Position numbers and translations under genes: made by a program | The notes under the pieces: model-generated | What the model was told of the DNA's origin: nothing | The model's input: the letters and a program-made list of their open reading frames with translations, nothing else | Databases searched by the model: none | In this document: positions 10,569 through 21,066 of the stretch, piece after piece | Layout of the letters: each line of letters starts with the position of its first letter | Numbering within the stretch: position 1 is the first letter of the stretch | Origin: Paraconiothyrium sp. Pb-2020 | Taxonomy: Eukaryota; Ascomycota; Dothideomycetes; Pleosporales; Didymosphaeriaceae | NCBI GenBank assembly: GCA_022419385.1 | Contig: JAJUBI010000004.1 | Coordinates: forward strand, 992,001-1,056,000 | DNA: 64,000 nucleotides | Direction: 5' to 3'

Positions 10569-11531
10569 ACCACTGAAACGTTGTTCCGACTTCACCCCTA
10601 CTCATATCCATGAGTGATCCATTACGTAATCTGTACAAAGATTCCCGACACCTCTTATGGATGTTAGCGACCACTTCAATACCGCCACTACCTAAGAGGT
10701 CGCCTGTCATGCGGTGCTGATCACTCCCTGCTCACCTTCAGCCGCCGTCTTCATCGCATCATCAACATCTCACTCTATTCAGGCACTTCACCGAACGCCA
10801 CACATGGACGCTAGGGACATCCTGACAGGGATGAGTTGCGGGCATCTTGATGCCTTGATCTTCCAGAAAGATGTAAGACGAAGAGGAACAGGTCAATCCG
10901 ACGCTGGAGAAGAAGCCAAAGGCAGTTAGGTGATCTGGACCATATGTGCCAGGATTCGATATACAGTTGGTCAGAAAGATCTTATTGTATAAGAAAGTCT
11001 TCGCTGGTCCTCGGCAGTTTCGAGTGGATTTCTCATTGTGAAAGAGAAACTAGGTCATTTGGTTGATAGGTATCTAGTGTTTTGGAGTATTCTAGGACAC
11101 GAACCCTATTCCCAACGCGCTAGAGCATACCCTCACGTGAAGAAGTATGGATCTATAGGCTCTTGGACATATAGAAGCAGGAACAGAAGCTTTGCGAGTC
11201 GATACGGCCATCCTTTTAAAGGCTCAAATAACCTTTTGAAGAGTGGCGTTAGGAGGGCAAGAGGGAACGAATGCTGGCTGGATAAATCCATATTGTACAA
11301 TATGTATACATTGAAGGGGATATGGCCGTTGAGCTTCTTCAAACACTATGCTAATCAACTGCACGATCTCTGGCAATCCACTGTGCCGCTGAACGACTCT
11401 CGAAGAGTTGTCCCAGTCCCCGAAAGCTCTTCCTGCCTTCTTCAACGTGATGCCTAATATACACAAGGTCTCCTCTATTGATACACAATCCCACACTCCG
11501 GCGGTCAATGCTAGGCAATGCAAGCCCATCT
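10569..11531. other. Intergenic, convergent, no supported gene
   Basis: About 960 bp between the UPF0029 gene and the 3' end of bL34m. Only short chance frames; no RNA gene or repeat noticed. Confidence 0.5.
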
Positions 11532-11997
11532 TTAATGGCTCAGGTTCCATCGTCCCTTCTTCAACCTCCTCATCAATAGCTTCCTCCCCTTCTTCGTCCG
11601 TATCCTGCTCAAGAACCCATGTCTCCTCTTTCGTACCAAGTGGCTAGGGTTGTACGTATCGCGGGGACCGCATCGAATCTGCATAGCACCCATAGCAGGG
11701 TGCGCCGAAATCTTAGACGCCAGGTCGAGGGTCTCGGAGGAGGGAATCATTGGGGAGGTCACGGAGCCGGGCGTGGGGAGCGTGTAGGCTGCAGATGGAC
11801 TTGGCAGCATAGGTCGGCGAGGTGCGAGGATGGAAATAGAGCGGGTCGAAGAGGGAATTGCGACTCTGTATGTTATCAGAAAAGGTAGATAGGCCTGGCT
11901 AATGGGAGGGCTACCTTGAAACTGCGGAAGATCTGAGGAGGGACGCGGGTGTCGCATTGGGCCGAGCGACAGCCCGTAGGCAGCGGAGAGCGTTCAT
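11532..11997 (-). CDS. Mitochondrial ribosomal protein bL34m
   Basis: Two exons: 11997-11915 and 11865-11532, donor AAG|GTAGCC, acceptor ACAG. The product is 138 aa. The N-terminus is a clear mitochondrial presequence rich in Arg, Ala, Ser and Leu without acids (MNALRCLRAVARPN, then LLRSSAVSR). The C-terminal 45 residues are the strongly conserved L34 domain: YNPSHLVRKRRHGFLSR, then KKGRKLLMRRLKKGR. It binds 23S-like rRNA in the mitoribosome large subunit. The exon 1 frame was chosen because it alone joins in phase and yields the presequence. A larger open frame further upstream in another phase has no ATG and was not used. Confidence 0.92.
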
Positions 11998-12311
11998 TAC
12001 GTCTCTCCTCGATCGATTCGGCGACGAAAGAGAAGGGTGACGCGGGGAGGTCGAATTGGCGGAAGTGTCGTTCACGTCCGCTCGGAGGTGCAGTGAGCTT
12101 GCCGACGAAATCTATGGTCTGGCCCGTGCGCCAAAAAGTGCAGTCGCGAAAATCGGTCGCAGCTTCCCTCCAACTTTCTACAACACAACATTGCGTCTGC
12201 GGCAAGCTTGCGAGCCTCCTACGGTCGGGATCTACGAAGTAGAGGTGGTCGACACATACCGACACTCGAACAACACTTGCCTGCGTCCACTTGGGACGAT
12301 TAAACTACAAG
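11998..12311. promoter_or_regulatory. Divergent promoter, bL34m / RPA14-like
   Basis: 314 bp separate the two start codons, so both promoters must lie here. A long minus-strand open frame covers the interval but has no ATG. I read it as chance. Confidence 0.45.
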
Positions 12312-12908
12312 ATGCACGCCGAAACTCTCGCACCCCACCGACTTGTATCGTCGAAGTCCATAACAATTGAAAATGCCTCTTCGATACTCGAAAAATACCT
12401 CACAAACTCCGAAGTACATCCTCACCTACATCCTGATGCGCTCATCACACCTAGCGGCACCACCTTCAGCGCGCAAGGTGGACCTACCGGCGGTGTGGTA
12501 ATGCACAACCTGCGCAGGGTCGCCGCCGGGCTCAAGGGCAACTACCTAGAGCCAGAGCCTACGCCAGAGCCCGAGTCCGAAGACAAGGACGCGCGCGTCG
12601 GTGCCAATGATTCGCAAGACGATTCGATCAACAAGAAGGTCGCTGGTGTTGTGGACGCGGACTGGCAGGAACTGTCTGAGTTCGAGAGGGAAGAGGGCAT
12701 GATAGAAGTAGGCGATGTTGGCGATCAATCGAACTTTGTTGCGCAAGAGGAGATCGAGGCTGGTCATCTATCGGGCGAAGGAAAGAAGCGGAAAAAGGAG
12801 GAGGAAGGCGGCAAGCTCGATAAGGCGGCAAGGAAGAAGGCCAAGAAGGCGAAAGACAAGGAGTTCAGAGCCCAGAAAGAGAAGGCAAGGGCGGAGCAGT
12901 CAGCATGA
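12312..12908 (+). CDS. Probable RNA polymerase I subunit RPA14 (fungal)
   Basis: Single exon, 198 aa, ATG at 12312. Near residues 20-85 it has a helix (ASSILEKYL), a small loop and a second helix, HNLRRVAAGLKG. That arrangement resembles the QLxRVxRGLxG helix I associate with the fungus-specific Pol I stalk subunit A14. An acidic stretch follows, then a strongly basic Lys tail (residues about 155-195), which could be a nuclear localisation signal. The resemblance is short, so this is a tentative family call. A generic nuclear acidic/basic protein is the alternative. The gene itself looks real: continuous frame, ATG directly behind a divergent promoter, sensible composition. Confidence 0.5.
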   Translation: MHAETLAPHRLVSSKSITIENASSILEKYLTNSEVHPHLHPDALITPSGTTFSAQGGPTGGVVMHNLRRVAAGLKGNYLEPEPTPEPESEDKDARVGANDSQDDSINKKVAGVVDADWQELSEFEREEGMIEVGDVGDQSNFVAQEEIEAGHLSGEGKKRKKEEEGGKLDKAARKKAKKAKDKEFRAQKEKARAEQSA

Positions 12909-13965
12909 AGCTCCAAGCATCTGCCTTTTTTGCGGTCGCCCGATCATGGGACCTCAGAGTGGACACAGTCAACACCCAAGAAGTCGATGTTCCAGCTCTC
13001 GTCTGCATCGAGTGTCGACCACTTCTTTATTACCGACACCATCTATGTGTTGCCTGCACGGGCAGCGGTTATATCAATAGCTCAAGTGCCAGGCCTGAGG
13101 TACTACCGTGGCTTCGTTTGGTATAATGCCATTAGGGATTATTCGACATCACCTAAAATTGATACTTATACGGACACTCACCGGGCATTTCCACATAAGG
13201 AAGCATCGTCCATAGCCGATTGGTGCGCGGCACTACCGAGCACTACGAGCCTCACATGCACTCTCGTCTCCTGTTCCAAGAACACCAAGATGGCCAGGCT
13301 GCCACGTTTGGCGCATCGCACAACAGCGACGATGAGGACCGCAAGCGAATGGCTGTGAGTTCAGCTTGCGCCACTTTACTGTACGAGCACCGCTCTCTGG
13401 GGCGGAAAGTGAGCATGGCAGCCTGCCGAGCCGATCAGTTGACTTCAGCCTACTTGCATTCCGGCGCTTGCAGTAGTTCCAATCCTGGTTTCAGTCATGC
13501 GCTTGTGGTAGGGGCCGGGCAAATATATTCCGCCATCTTGGTGATGGTGGCGGTGATTTTAGAAGAGAAAGACAATTGAAAGAAAATGCTCGTATTGTCC
13601 ATGCAGGCCCGCATGGCCCTTTTTCAAGTCCATATTTGTGGTCCGTCTCCATTGAACGAGTGAATTCACGATGTGTGACGCAAGGCTGTGATGACATTTG
13701 GAACCGGGGCGCCGTTCATCGGGCGTTTCCAGAAAAACCAGGGGCGCGGGTTGAACTGGGTTCCTGCAGCTGCGTGGGGAACGAAGGTTGGTCGGGGCGT
13801 CTTCGGAATTAACCAAGTTCGTCATTAGCAGCAACCCCAGCAATTCGGGTCCATCAATCCCAGCGGCGGGCGCAACGCCTCCTGACTGACGACGGCAGTG
13901 CCACACAAGGTGCAGCCAGCCCTCGACCTTCCCACGCTCTTTAACCTATCTCCATTCTCTTTACA
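12909..13965. other. Intergenic / ERG12 upstream region
   Basis: About 1.06 kb before ERG12. The last 100 bases are pyrimidine-rich and AUG-poor, as expected for a fungal 5' UTR. No gene supported. Confidence 0.45.
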
Positions 13966-15801
13966 ATGTCTACGACCGGCAGCTTGCGACGAAAAAATCC
14001 AAACAGCACAGGTAAGTCTACCCCGGCCCGCACTCTTCCTGCTTATGCATGAAACCAGTCAAGGTTTCCTTGATGGCTGACCAGCAGATACAGGAATATC
14101 CAAACGTACCACCTCGCATTCCACTCAAACCCCGGAACAGTCACCCGTAGACTCAATGCCTTCACAGTTACTCTCTCAGATACCACAAACCGGCGCCCCG
14201 GCATCCAAACCAGCCATGCTCCGGAAACAGTCATCGCCGATGATGCCTCCCTTCATGGTGTCGGCGCCTGGAAAGGTCATTGTGTACGGCGAACATGCAG
14301 TTGTGCATGGAAAGGTGGGCAGACTCGATCATGGATATGAGGAAGAGTTAGTTGACTTGTATTCCAGCCTGCCATCGCGGCCGCGATCTCTCTCTGCTCG
14401 TATCTCCACGTCTCATTTCTTTCCAAGTCGCACCGAACTGTCACAATACGCTTCCCCGACATCGAACTAGAACACACATGGAACATCGATGAGCTACCAT
14501 GGGATGCATTTAACGCACCAGGAAAGAAGAAGCACTACTATGATCTGATTACGACCTTAGATCCCGCGCTGCTTGAAGCACTACAACCGCACTTGGACGC
14601 AGTCTCTCCCAAGATTCCTGAGTCGATACGGAAGGTACACCACGCATCGGCATGCTCCTTCCTCTACCTGTTCCTCTCTCTCGCGTCACGAAAAACATCA
14701 CCATGCGTTTACACACTCCGCTCCACAATTCCGCTACGAGCCGGTCTCGGAAGCAGCGCCAGTATCTCAGTATGCATCAGTGCTGCGCTGCTACTCCAAA
14801 TCCGCGCATTAAGCGGTCCACATCAAGACCAACCTCCGCAAGAGTCCGAGCTCCAGATCGAGCGAATAAACAGATGGGCGTTCGTGGGCGAGATGTGCAT
14901 ACACGGCAATCCCTCCGGCATCGACAACACAGTGGCATCCGGCGGTAAAGCAGTCCTCTACCAGAAGGCGTTCAAAGGAAAACCATCCCGGATCGTGCCC
15001 CTCCACAGTTTTCCCGAACTCCCTCTTCTCCTCGTCAACACGCGCCAGTCCCGCAGCACTGCCGTGGAAGTCGCTAAGGTCCAGACTCTGCTTAATAACC
15101 ACCCGGTTCTCACAGAGAACATCCTCGATGCGATAGGCCATATCACCGAATCAGCGTACAAGCTGCTCACATCGCCCGACTTCGATCCGAAATCGCATGC
15201 CTCTCTCAAATACCTCGGTGACCTCGTCGCAATAAATCACGGCTTGCTAGTCTCGCTGGGCGTTTCGCATCCGAAGCTGGAGCGCATCCGCGAGCTGATA
15301 GATCACACGGGTATTGGGTGGACGAAGCTCACGGGTGCAGGAGGCGGCGGATGCGCGATAACGATCATCAAGCCGCGACCCACGTCTGCTGCTAATGGCA
15401 TCGGCAACGGAAACGGCGTCCATCACGAGCACTCGTCGTCTTCAGAATCCGAATCCGAGCCTGATTCGCCTGTCGCCGCATCGATAATATCCTCCGGCAC
15501 GAAGCTCAAACACGCGATCCTCGATTCGCTCGAAGTCAAGCTTGAGAACGAAGGGTTCGAGAAGTTTGAGACGACGCTGGCGGGTGATGGTGTGGGCGTG
15601 CTTTGGCCAGCTGTCCTGCATAACGGGAATGAAGAGGAGGGCGGTGAGGAGATTGATCAAGAGAAATTCCTCAGGGCTGAGGGCACCGAGGGCATTGAGA
15701 GGTTGGTCGGTGTGAAGAATGCAGGAATAAGGAAGAACGTAGAGAGGGAAGTCAGAGAAGGGTGGAGGTTTTGGCGGCCATGGGAGACGAGCGAAGACTA
15801 G
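13966..15801 (+). CDS. ERG12: Mevalonate kinase
   Basis: GHMP kinase that phosphorylates mevalonate to 5-phosphomevalonate in the isoprenoid and ergosterol pathway. Three exons: 13966-14011, 14088-14314 and 14368-15801, phases 1 and 0. The product is 568 aa. Motifs: VSAPGKVIVYGEHAVVHGK (motif 1), LRAGLGSSASIS (the ATP-binding GHMP motif 2), CIHGNPSGIDNTVASGG, and GAGGGGCAITI (motif 3). It is longer than yeast Erg12 (about 443 aa) in two places. The first 80 residues are a Ser/Thr/Pro-rich head, and a Gly/Asn and Ser/Glu-rich insert (about residues 455-490) follows motif 3. Both look disordered and may be regulatory, but that is a guess. The gene ends about 330 bp from convergent PXR1. Confidence 0.92.
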
Positions 15802-16127
15802 CCGTCTATCTTGTTCTTCTCGTTCACCTGTTAGTTTTTCCCTTCTCAATTGCATATTCGCTTTTAGTTCAGATTTTCGGACGCAAGTCTATATCTCCTT
15901 GGCTGGATCACAAAAGGGAAGGGGAAGAAAAGGGGCTGCTAATGGACATTGCAATCGTCTTGTGTACTACCAGTAGCTTAAACCCTAATGAACTGTATCA
16001 TATCACCACAGCTGAATGTGAACACATATTGGTATAACATGTCCTCTAATCTAGAAGGAAGACCGCAATCTCTAAACGCCACGCTATGCACATATAGAAT
16101 CCCAGAATCACTCGCTCGCTCGATGCG
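15802..16127. other. Convergent intergenic spacer, ERG12/PXR1
   Basis: 326 bp between two 3' ends, which must hold both polyadenylation regions. Nothing else seen. Confidence 0.5.
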
Positions 16128-17282
16128 CTATGACGGCGTCTTAATCATGAAGATCTGCAGTTGTTAGCCTCATGCTTTATACATAGACATGGGTACTTGC
16201 CTCCTTCAGCGCCTGTGGATCCATGCTCGCCATCTTCTTCTGGCGTATGTACCTTTGCCGCACAGCGTGCATACCTCTCGGATTGTACGTTAAGCCAGAG
16301 GGTGTCGCCGTGCCAGATGTGGGTGCGGAGCTAGCTGACGTGCTCTCCACTTCTTCCTCGCTCTCAGAGCTAGGGTCTCCGGTAGTAGGATTCGACTTCG
16401 CGGCTTCCTTTGCGGCCTTCTTGAGGGCCTTCTTGAGCTTCTTTTCTTCTTTGCGCGCGCGCTTTTCAGCTTTCCGTCGAGATTTGTCGGAGACGGGTTC
16501 TGAGTCTGTGGCAGGAGTGTCCGAGGCGCTCTTCGATTTTTTGTCCTTCTTGTCTTTCTTTTCCTTCTTGGACTTTAAAGATTTCAAAGCGGCATCCTCC
16601 TTGGCGGCCTCCTCGCGGAGGTTCATGCTCTTCTTCTTCCGCTTGAGTTGCGGCTCGTCGCCGCTATGTTCCTCCAGTTTGACCTCATCCTCACTGCTCC
16701 TCTTCCTCTTCTTCGACTCCTTCTCCACGGCCTCACTGTCCGACGACTCCGGCTCGGACTTGACCTCCACCTTAACCTCGATCTCCCTCTTTACTCCCTT
16801 CTCAATCTTGTCGCCCACCAGAAACCCTCCGCTCACAAAGTTCATCATGCCAAACTTCTGGTACACATACGCCCTCTGCGCAATCTTCTCCTGTCTCTCC
16901 TCTTCCTTCTTCACCTCCTCTTCTTTCCCGTTCAGACGCCCTAATATGCTAGCGAAGCCAGCGAGACCGAAGTTTTCGGCGCGCTCGCTGCCACGCTTTG
17001 CGCCGAGCCCCAGGTTGTCATCTTTGAGGAGGACGCGGATGTGCGAGTGGGAGGCGGCGGTGTAGTGGGCTTTGTGTGCGGCATCCGTTGCGCCAAGGGA
17101 GGAGCCGGGCGTCCAGCCTTGCGAGGTGAGGATGCGGTGACCGAAGCGCTCGGTATTGTTGGCCCAGGTGGTGTTTTGTGGGTCGTTCGAGATCTTGGAC
17201 CGACTTGCGCTGAATGTTAGTACGATTTTGGCGGGTCGAACTTGGACAGATATGCATACTTCTTTGGCGCCGCGAGACCCAT
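16128..17282 (-). CDS. PXR1: G-patch RNA-biogenesis protein Pxr1/Gno1
   Basis: Nucleolar G-patch protein acting in rRNA and snoRNA maturation as a cofactor of the helicase Prp43; its human relative PinX1 also binds telomerase. Exons: 17282-17260, 17209-16201 and 16154-16128, 352 aa. It begins MGLAAPK. The G-patch follows (FGHRILTSQGWTPGSSLGA, residues about 28-70), then HIRVLLKDDNLGLGAKRG. Next comes FGMMNFVSGGFLVGDK, and a long Lys/Glu/Ser-rich tail holds several KKxK blocks. The last intron is best read as GC-AG (GAG|GCAAGT..CTGCAG|ATC). That reading gives the family-like ending LKE-IFMIKT. Using the GT three bases inside, or reading straight through, ends the protein differently. A long antisense plus-strand frame is the complement of the Lys-rich tail. 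Confidence 0.9.
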
Positions 17283-17626
17283 TGTGAAGAGTGGATATGC
17301 TGGTTCTAGGAGTGAATGTTGGTTCGGGAGGAGGATCAGAAAGTCGGACTGCACTGGAAATTTTGGTGGCGCCGAAATCTTGGCGCGCATGTGGGGAAGG
17401 CGTGGCCGTGGACCCTTGCTTCCTCTACTGGCCATTGGGTCTGGATTCATCAACACATGATGTTTCCAACACGACAGATATGATCTATTTCATTCTTCCT
17501 ATATACTGCGTCCTAGATATGTGCATTGTGCGAATTGGACTTTGGACTGTTTTCACGGGCTCTATTGCAGCTACGTATACGTTTTTTCACGGGACTCGCG
17601 TCATCACCTTTGTTTCCTGACCAGAA
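17283..17626. promoter_or_regulatory. PXR1 promoter region
   Basis: 344 bp between the PXR1 start and the 3' end of the secreted-protein gene, both on the minus strand. No other feature recognised. Confidence 0.4.
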
Positions 17627-18288
17627 CTATGCCTTCACGATGTTGATCGTGACAGGGGTAATGGTCGACGTAGTTGTGCTGGCACCTTGAAAATCGTTAG
17701 AAGGAAGATGCGCGCTGCTTCGTCGACGGTCTACTTACCATCGTAGAGAGCAAGACTGTAATCGGTGCCGGATCCCTTGACCGCAACGAAAGTACGATTG
17801 GCGAGGGTGCTTCCATCCTTGACGAAAAGCACATTGTTATCCATGGTGAAAGTAGCCCATTCCATCAATGTCCCCTTGGGGATGGTATCAGTGGTTGGGT
17901 TCGTTGCATCGACGAGCGATAGCAGGACGCCATTTGGGCCTTGGAGAGCAAGTTGACGGGTGTCGTCGGCGTTGTGGATAGCAAATGTGCTAGTAGGTGC
18001 GTACTTGTTCACGAAGAATTTAGTGGCAGCAGTTTGTTGAGCGGCGAGTGAGTACGTCGTCGACCCGGTCTTCAGGGCTACCCATTGCCCGGAGACAGCT
18101 GCTGTTGCTCTACATTATGTTAAATCAGGCGTACATGCCGACTTCGGGGCAATCAAGAGGACGTACGACTTGGTTTGGAGCTGATAGAATTGGGTTCCAT
18201 CAGGTGGAGGGGCCATCACTTCCCAAGGTGCAAGCGGAGCGGCAGCTACAAGAGTGCACAGAGCAGCGGCGGCGGCGAAGAACTTCAT
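17627..18288 (-). CDS. Small secreted protein, 183 aa, unknown
   Basis: Three exons: 18288-18167, 18109-17739 and 17685-17627, with consistent phases. The N-terminus is a clean signal peptide (MKFFAAAAALCTLVAAAP), so the product is probably exported. I do not recognise the mature domain. It is Thr/Ala/Val-rich with alternating hydrophobics (QWVALKTG, FAIHNADDTRQLAL, LEWATF-like segments, SLALYDG), which suggests a beta-rich fold. It has no cysteine after the signal peptide, unlike many fungal effectors. A strong TATA box (TATAAAAG) lies about 80 bp before the start, which suits inducible high expression. A candidate secreted or cell-wall-associated protein; no function assigned. Confidence 0.75.
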
Positions 18289-18367
18289 CGTTGAGATGTA
18301 TTGGTTCGAATTGGACGATATCTCAAGAGCGCTGCAGTTCAGGAAACTCACAGCCAACGTCCCTCAC

Positions 18368-18375
18368 CTTTTATA
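18368..18375 (-). promoter_or_regulatory. TATA box of secreted-protein gene
   Basis: TATAAAAG on the minus strand, 80 bp upstream of the ATG at 18288. It matches the core-promoter consensus and position; this is a prediction from sequence alone. Confidence 0.55.
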
Positions 18376-19384
18376 ACGGAGGAAGACATCTTGCTAGGAT
18401 TTTCGTCTTCATTCATCCCATGCACCCTTCGCGTCCCTGCATGCATCACAATTTGTCTGCATTTGACACCATGTATACATTGTGTCCAGCCCTCCACAAA
18501 ACTCTCAATTTGCTCGATCTTCCATATTAACATCACGCAAGGTCATTCCGGGCAGTGGAAGAAGACCGTCGGCGCGGAAATATGGCTCTAACATGAGCTC
18601 GAAAGTACCCTGGATGCTAGGGTTTCACTCGCTTAATCGGCATGCTAACATCAAACCAAGCAGCTCACCTAGATGCGCCCGCAGTATGCAGTCGTTCTCC
18701 TTGGACCTGCTTCTGGTTGCATACACCTGCCTTTTGCATAGCCTTGCAGGTACAGTCCGCAGCGTTGTAATACAGCTACGATAATACCAGATATGCCGTA
18801 GCAAAGCCGCGCGTTGCTTCACTATGCTACAAGTGAACAAATATCTTTCGGTAAAGTTTTTACAGACATCTTCGACATGCCCTTCGGAATGTCAATTGGA
18901 GATCGCCAGCATCGTTGCTGCTTCGGGTAACAAGTTACTATACCGCCCAGCCGGGACCTGTTGATCGCTTTTGTTATAGGCCCACCCGTGTTGCAGATAT
19001 ACATATTGGCTCATATACGAAGGGGCTGAGCACCGATCGGATGGAATTCTATACTCAATCATAGGGATATGAGCGGAGCCTGCAGATTCGCTCATTTTTT
19101 GAGGAAGTCGATCACTGCGGATCCATCTCCCGACGAGGTACACTGCCGAAGGAATTGCCCAGCGGCATGATGCGAATAACAGGCATACGTTTGAGGAAGA
19201 GTCTTATTCCCTAATTGAGCGACTTTGCATATCCGACACATAGACGACATAAAACATCACAAAAGCTTTGTTGCTTGGTTACAACAGAAACAGACCAGAT
19301 CGCATTAGGACGAAGCGAAACTCGTTGCATTTTCTACCCTGGCACCACTTATATACTCCAGTCTTCCACCTTCATCTGGTCATC
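18376..19384. other. Intergenic, no supported gene
   Basis: About 1 kb upstream of the secreted protein and downstream of the PEBP gene. Only short frames without motifs. Confidence 0.5.
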
Positions 19385-20126
19385 CTATGCAACGAACCGC
19401 TTCGTGTTATCACCAGACTGCACCTGCAAGTAGTTCGCCGCAATCGGCTCGCTCAGTCCCGCATCGGTGATGAACTTGGGCCAATTGATGCCCATACGCC
19501 CTGAAACCGCCGTTTTATGCGCAGCTGGCACGGCGAAGTTGTCGGGCTGCTGGTGCAATAGGAAGATGTAGTTATGTGGGTGCTTGGGCGTCTCGGCAGG
19601 TGGTGCAGGGCCGAAGTAGGATGCAGGACCGGTAGCCTTGGTTGTGAGGATGGAAGAGCCGTTTTGGGTCTGTCCGTTGGGGGTCCAGTCTTGTAGGAGG
19701 GCGTGCAAGACAGTCCCGCGCGGAGTTCCGGGTCTACATGGTAGTGATCAGCTGAGCTAGTATTTCGAAGGTAATGGGTGGTGAACATACGCATCGATAT
19801 CTAGAAAACCGTCAACACGATTCAGTATCAAACACAAAGGACTCACCAATCATAGCCAGCAGATATTTGCCAGTCAGCGTCTGGCCCGTGACGCCTATCG
19901 TGGGCTGCTTCGAAACACCTTCCATAGACTGTTAGCCTCTGAACTCGCCTGCCGTTTACTCGAGGCATGTACTTGATTTCTTCACCAACAACCCAGGTGT
20001 GATGACTTGCGTCCCATAGATCACATCCAGCGTTTTGTTCACAGCCGGCGTAAACCCAGGAGGCGTCGTCTGCGCCAGCGCGCCACCCAAAACAGCCAAC
20101 CCAGACAACAAGTTTGTGAATAGCAT
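19385..20126 (-). CDS. Secreted phosphatidylethanolamine-binding protein (PEBP) family
   Basis: Four exons: 20126-19973, 19918-19847, 19800-19791 (10 nt) and 19733-19385. The product is 194 aa. It has a signal peptide (MLFTNLLSGLAVLGGALAQ). PEBP hallmarks follow: IDIDAPG (the D-x-D-A-P ligand-pocket motif), HALLQDW, FGPAPP and HPHNYIFLLHQQP, then a terminal helix region. PEBPs bind anionic lipid head groups. Secreted fungal members have been linked to the cell surface and to inhibition of carboxypeptidases, but no substrate can be read here. The 10-nt exon supplies exactly the bases needed to rebuild IDIDA, which supports the model. Intron 1 uses an AG 16 nt past a GCTAAC branch point and skips an earlier AG only 2 nt past it. 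Confidence 0.85.
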
Positions 20127-20764
20127 TCTGTTCAAAACTCCAAAGCGACGTAACCAGGAGTCAGGTCAGAGATGTGGCAGTACCTCCGTCAGCCTGTCTT
20201 GCCATATTATATCATCCTCGCACGTCATGTCAGTGGGGACCGCCGGGCTTAGGTCGTCATATGGGATGTTCATGGCAAATGTGTGATCGAAGTGAGGTGG
20301 TTATTTGCTGTGGCCGAGTACATGAGGTGGTGTTTGGCTGAAGGGAGCAATATATGAGGATCCCTGTATACCCCGCGTTTGGGTCGGCACTTGAGGCTGG
20401 ATCGGAGACACTGAGGGTTATGCTTACCGTAAAGCGAGCAGGATCTGTAGCACTCGTTTCGCAGGTTTGCGCTGTAAATTGTCGCGCATGTTTTCATAAT
20501 TGATCGGTTCATTCTTGTACACTTTCCATACGGTACGTTGACCGCAACGCACTGCTCAGTCTCCGATAAGGCATTTTAGCTAGATCTAAGAACCAAGGTT
20601 GGTATTCAGTCTTTTGTGTGAATACGCAGCATGATAACGTTCTCGTGGGGTCGGCCTGAAGATCACGAGCATGGCCGGACGACTGTGTGGGGTGCTGAAC
20701 AGACCGAGCCCACACACACCCTAGGGGCGCCGGGTATCGAGAAGGCGAGCAACAATCGCGACCT
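20127..20764. other. Intergenic, PEBP upstream region
   Basis: About 640 bp with no supported gene. The duplicated tRNA-flank block follows it. Confidence 0.45.
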
Positions 20765-20982
20765 ATCTACACATGCGAGACAAAACGCAAGAACCAAAGT
20801 TTAACAGAGCGAAAAAAACGGTGCTAACACCGGGATTTTATGTATATCCCGGGCTAGGCATTCTAGCGTGGTGGTGCGGTGGGCTCGTTAGGTAGACGAG
20901 CACCGCCCCAACATCTACACATGCAAAACAGAACATCAAAAGCGACTTCCAGCAAGCAAAAGAGACGGTTTCCGACACCGGG
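20765..20982. repeat. Partial tandem duplication: decayed copy of tRNA-Glu 3' part and flank
   Basis: Two blocks of about 70 bp (20765-20834 and 20913-20982, offset 148 bp) share ATCTACACATGC, ACGGT and ACACCGGG, with similar sequence between them. The second block runs into the real tRNA-Glu. In the first the T-stem CCGGG/CCCGG persists, but the T-loop is enlarged and the acceptor end is mutated. Many of the differences are transitions. Between the blocks, 20870-20907 forms an imperfect hairpin (CTCGT/ACGAG core). I read the first copy as a tRNA relic. Confidence 0.55.
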
Positions 20983-21066
20983 AATCGAACCCGGGCCACA
21001 TCGGGACTTATTCAAGTGTGAACTGTGAATGAGAGCGATGTATCCTAGCCACTAGACCATATCGGA
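20970..21066 (-). tRNA. tRNA-Glu (CUC) with 25-nt intron
   Basis: The minus strand folds as a complete tRNA. The acceptor stem is TCCGATA/TGTCGGA with discriminator A. The D-arm (GTCT..GGAT) carries the A box TGGTCTAGTGG. The anticodon stem is CATCG/CGATG, and the T-arm CCGGG/CCCGG carries the B box GGTTCGATTCC. Anticodon CUC (complement of 21031-21033) decodes GAG. A 25-nt intron (21029-21005) follows A37, the canonical nuclear position, leaving a 72-nt tRNA body before CCA addition. A T4 run just downstream on the minus strand (about 20956-20961) fits Pol III termination. Confidence 0.92.

Noticed and set aside
11876..12265. Minus-strand 129-codon frame as a separate gene before bL34m
   Set aside because: It has no ATG, overlaps bL34m exon 1 in another phase and fills the divergent promoter.
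16223..17065. 280-codon plus-strand Ser/Phe/Leu-rich frame
   Set aside because: Exact antisense of the Lys/Glu/Ser-rich PXR1 tail, whose codons rarely give stops on the other strand.
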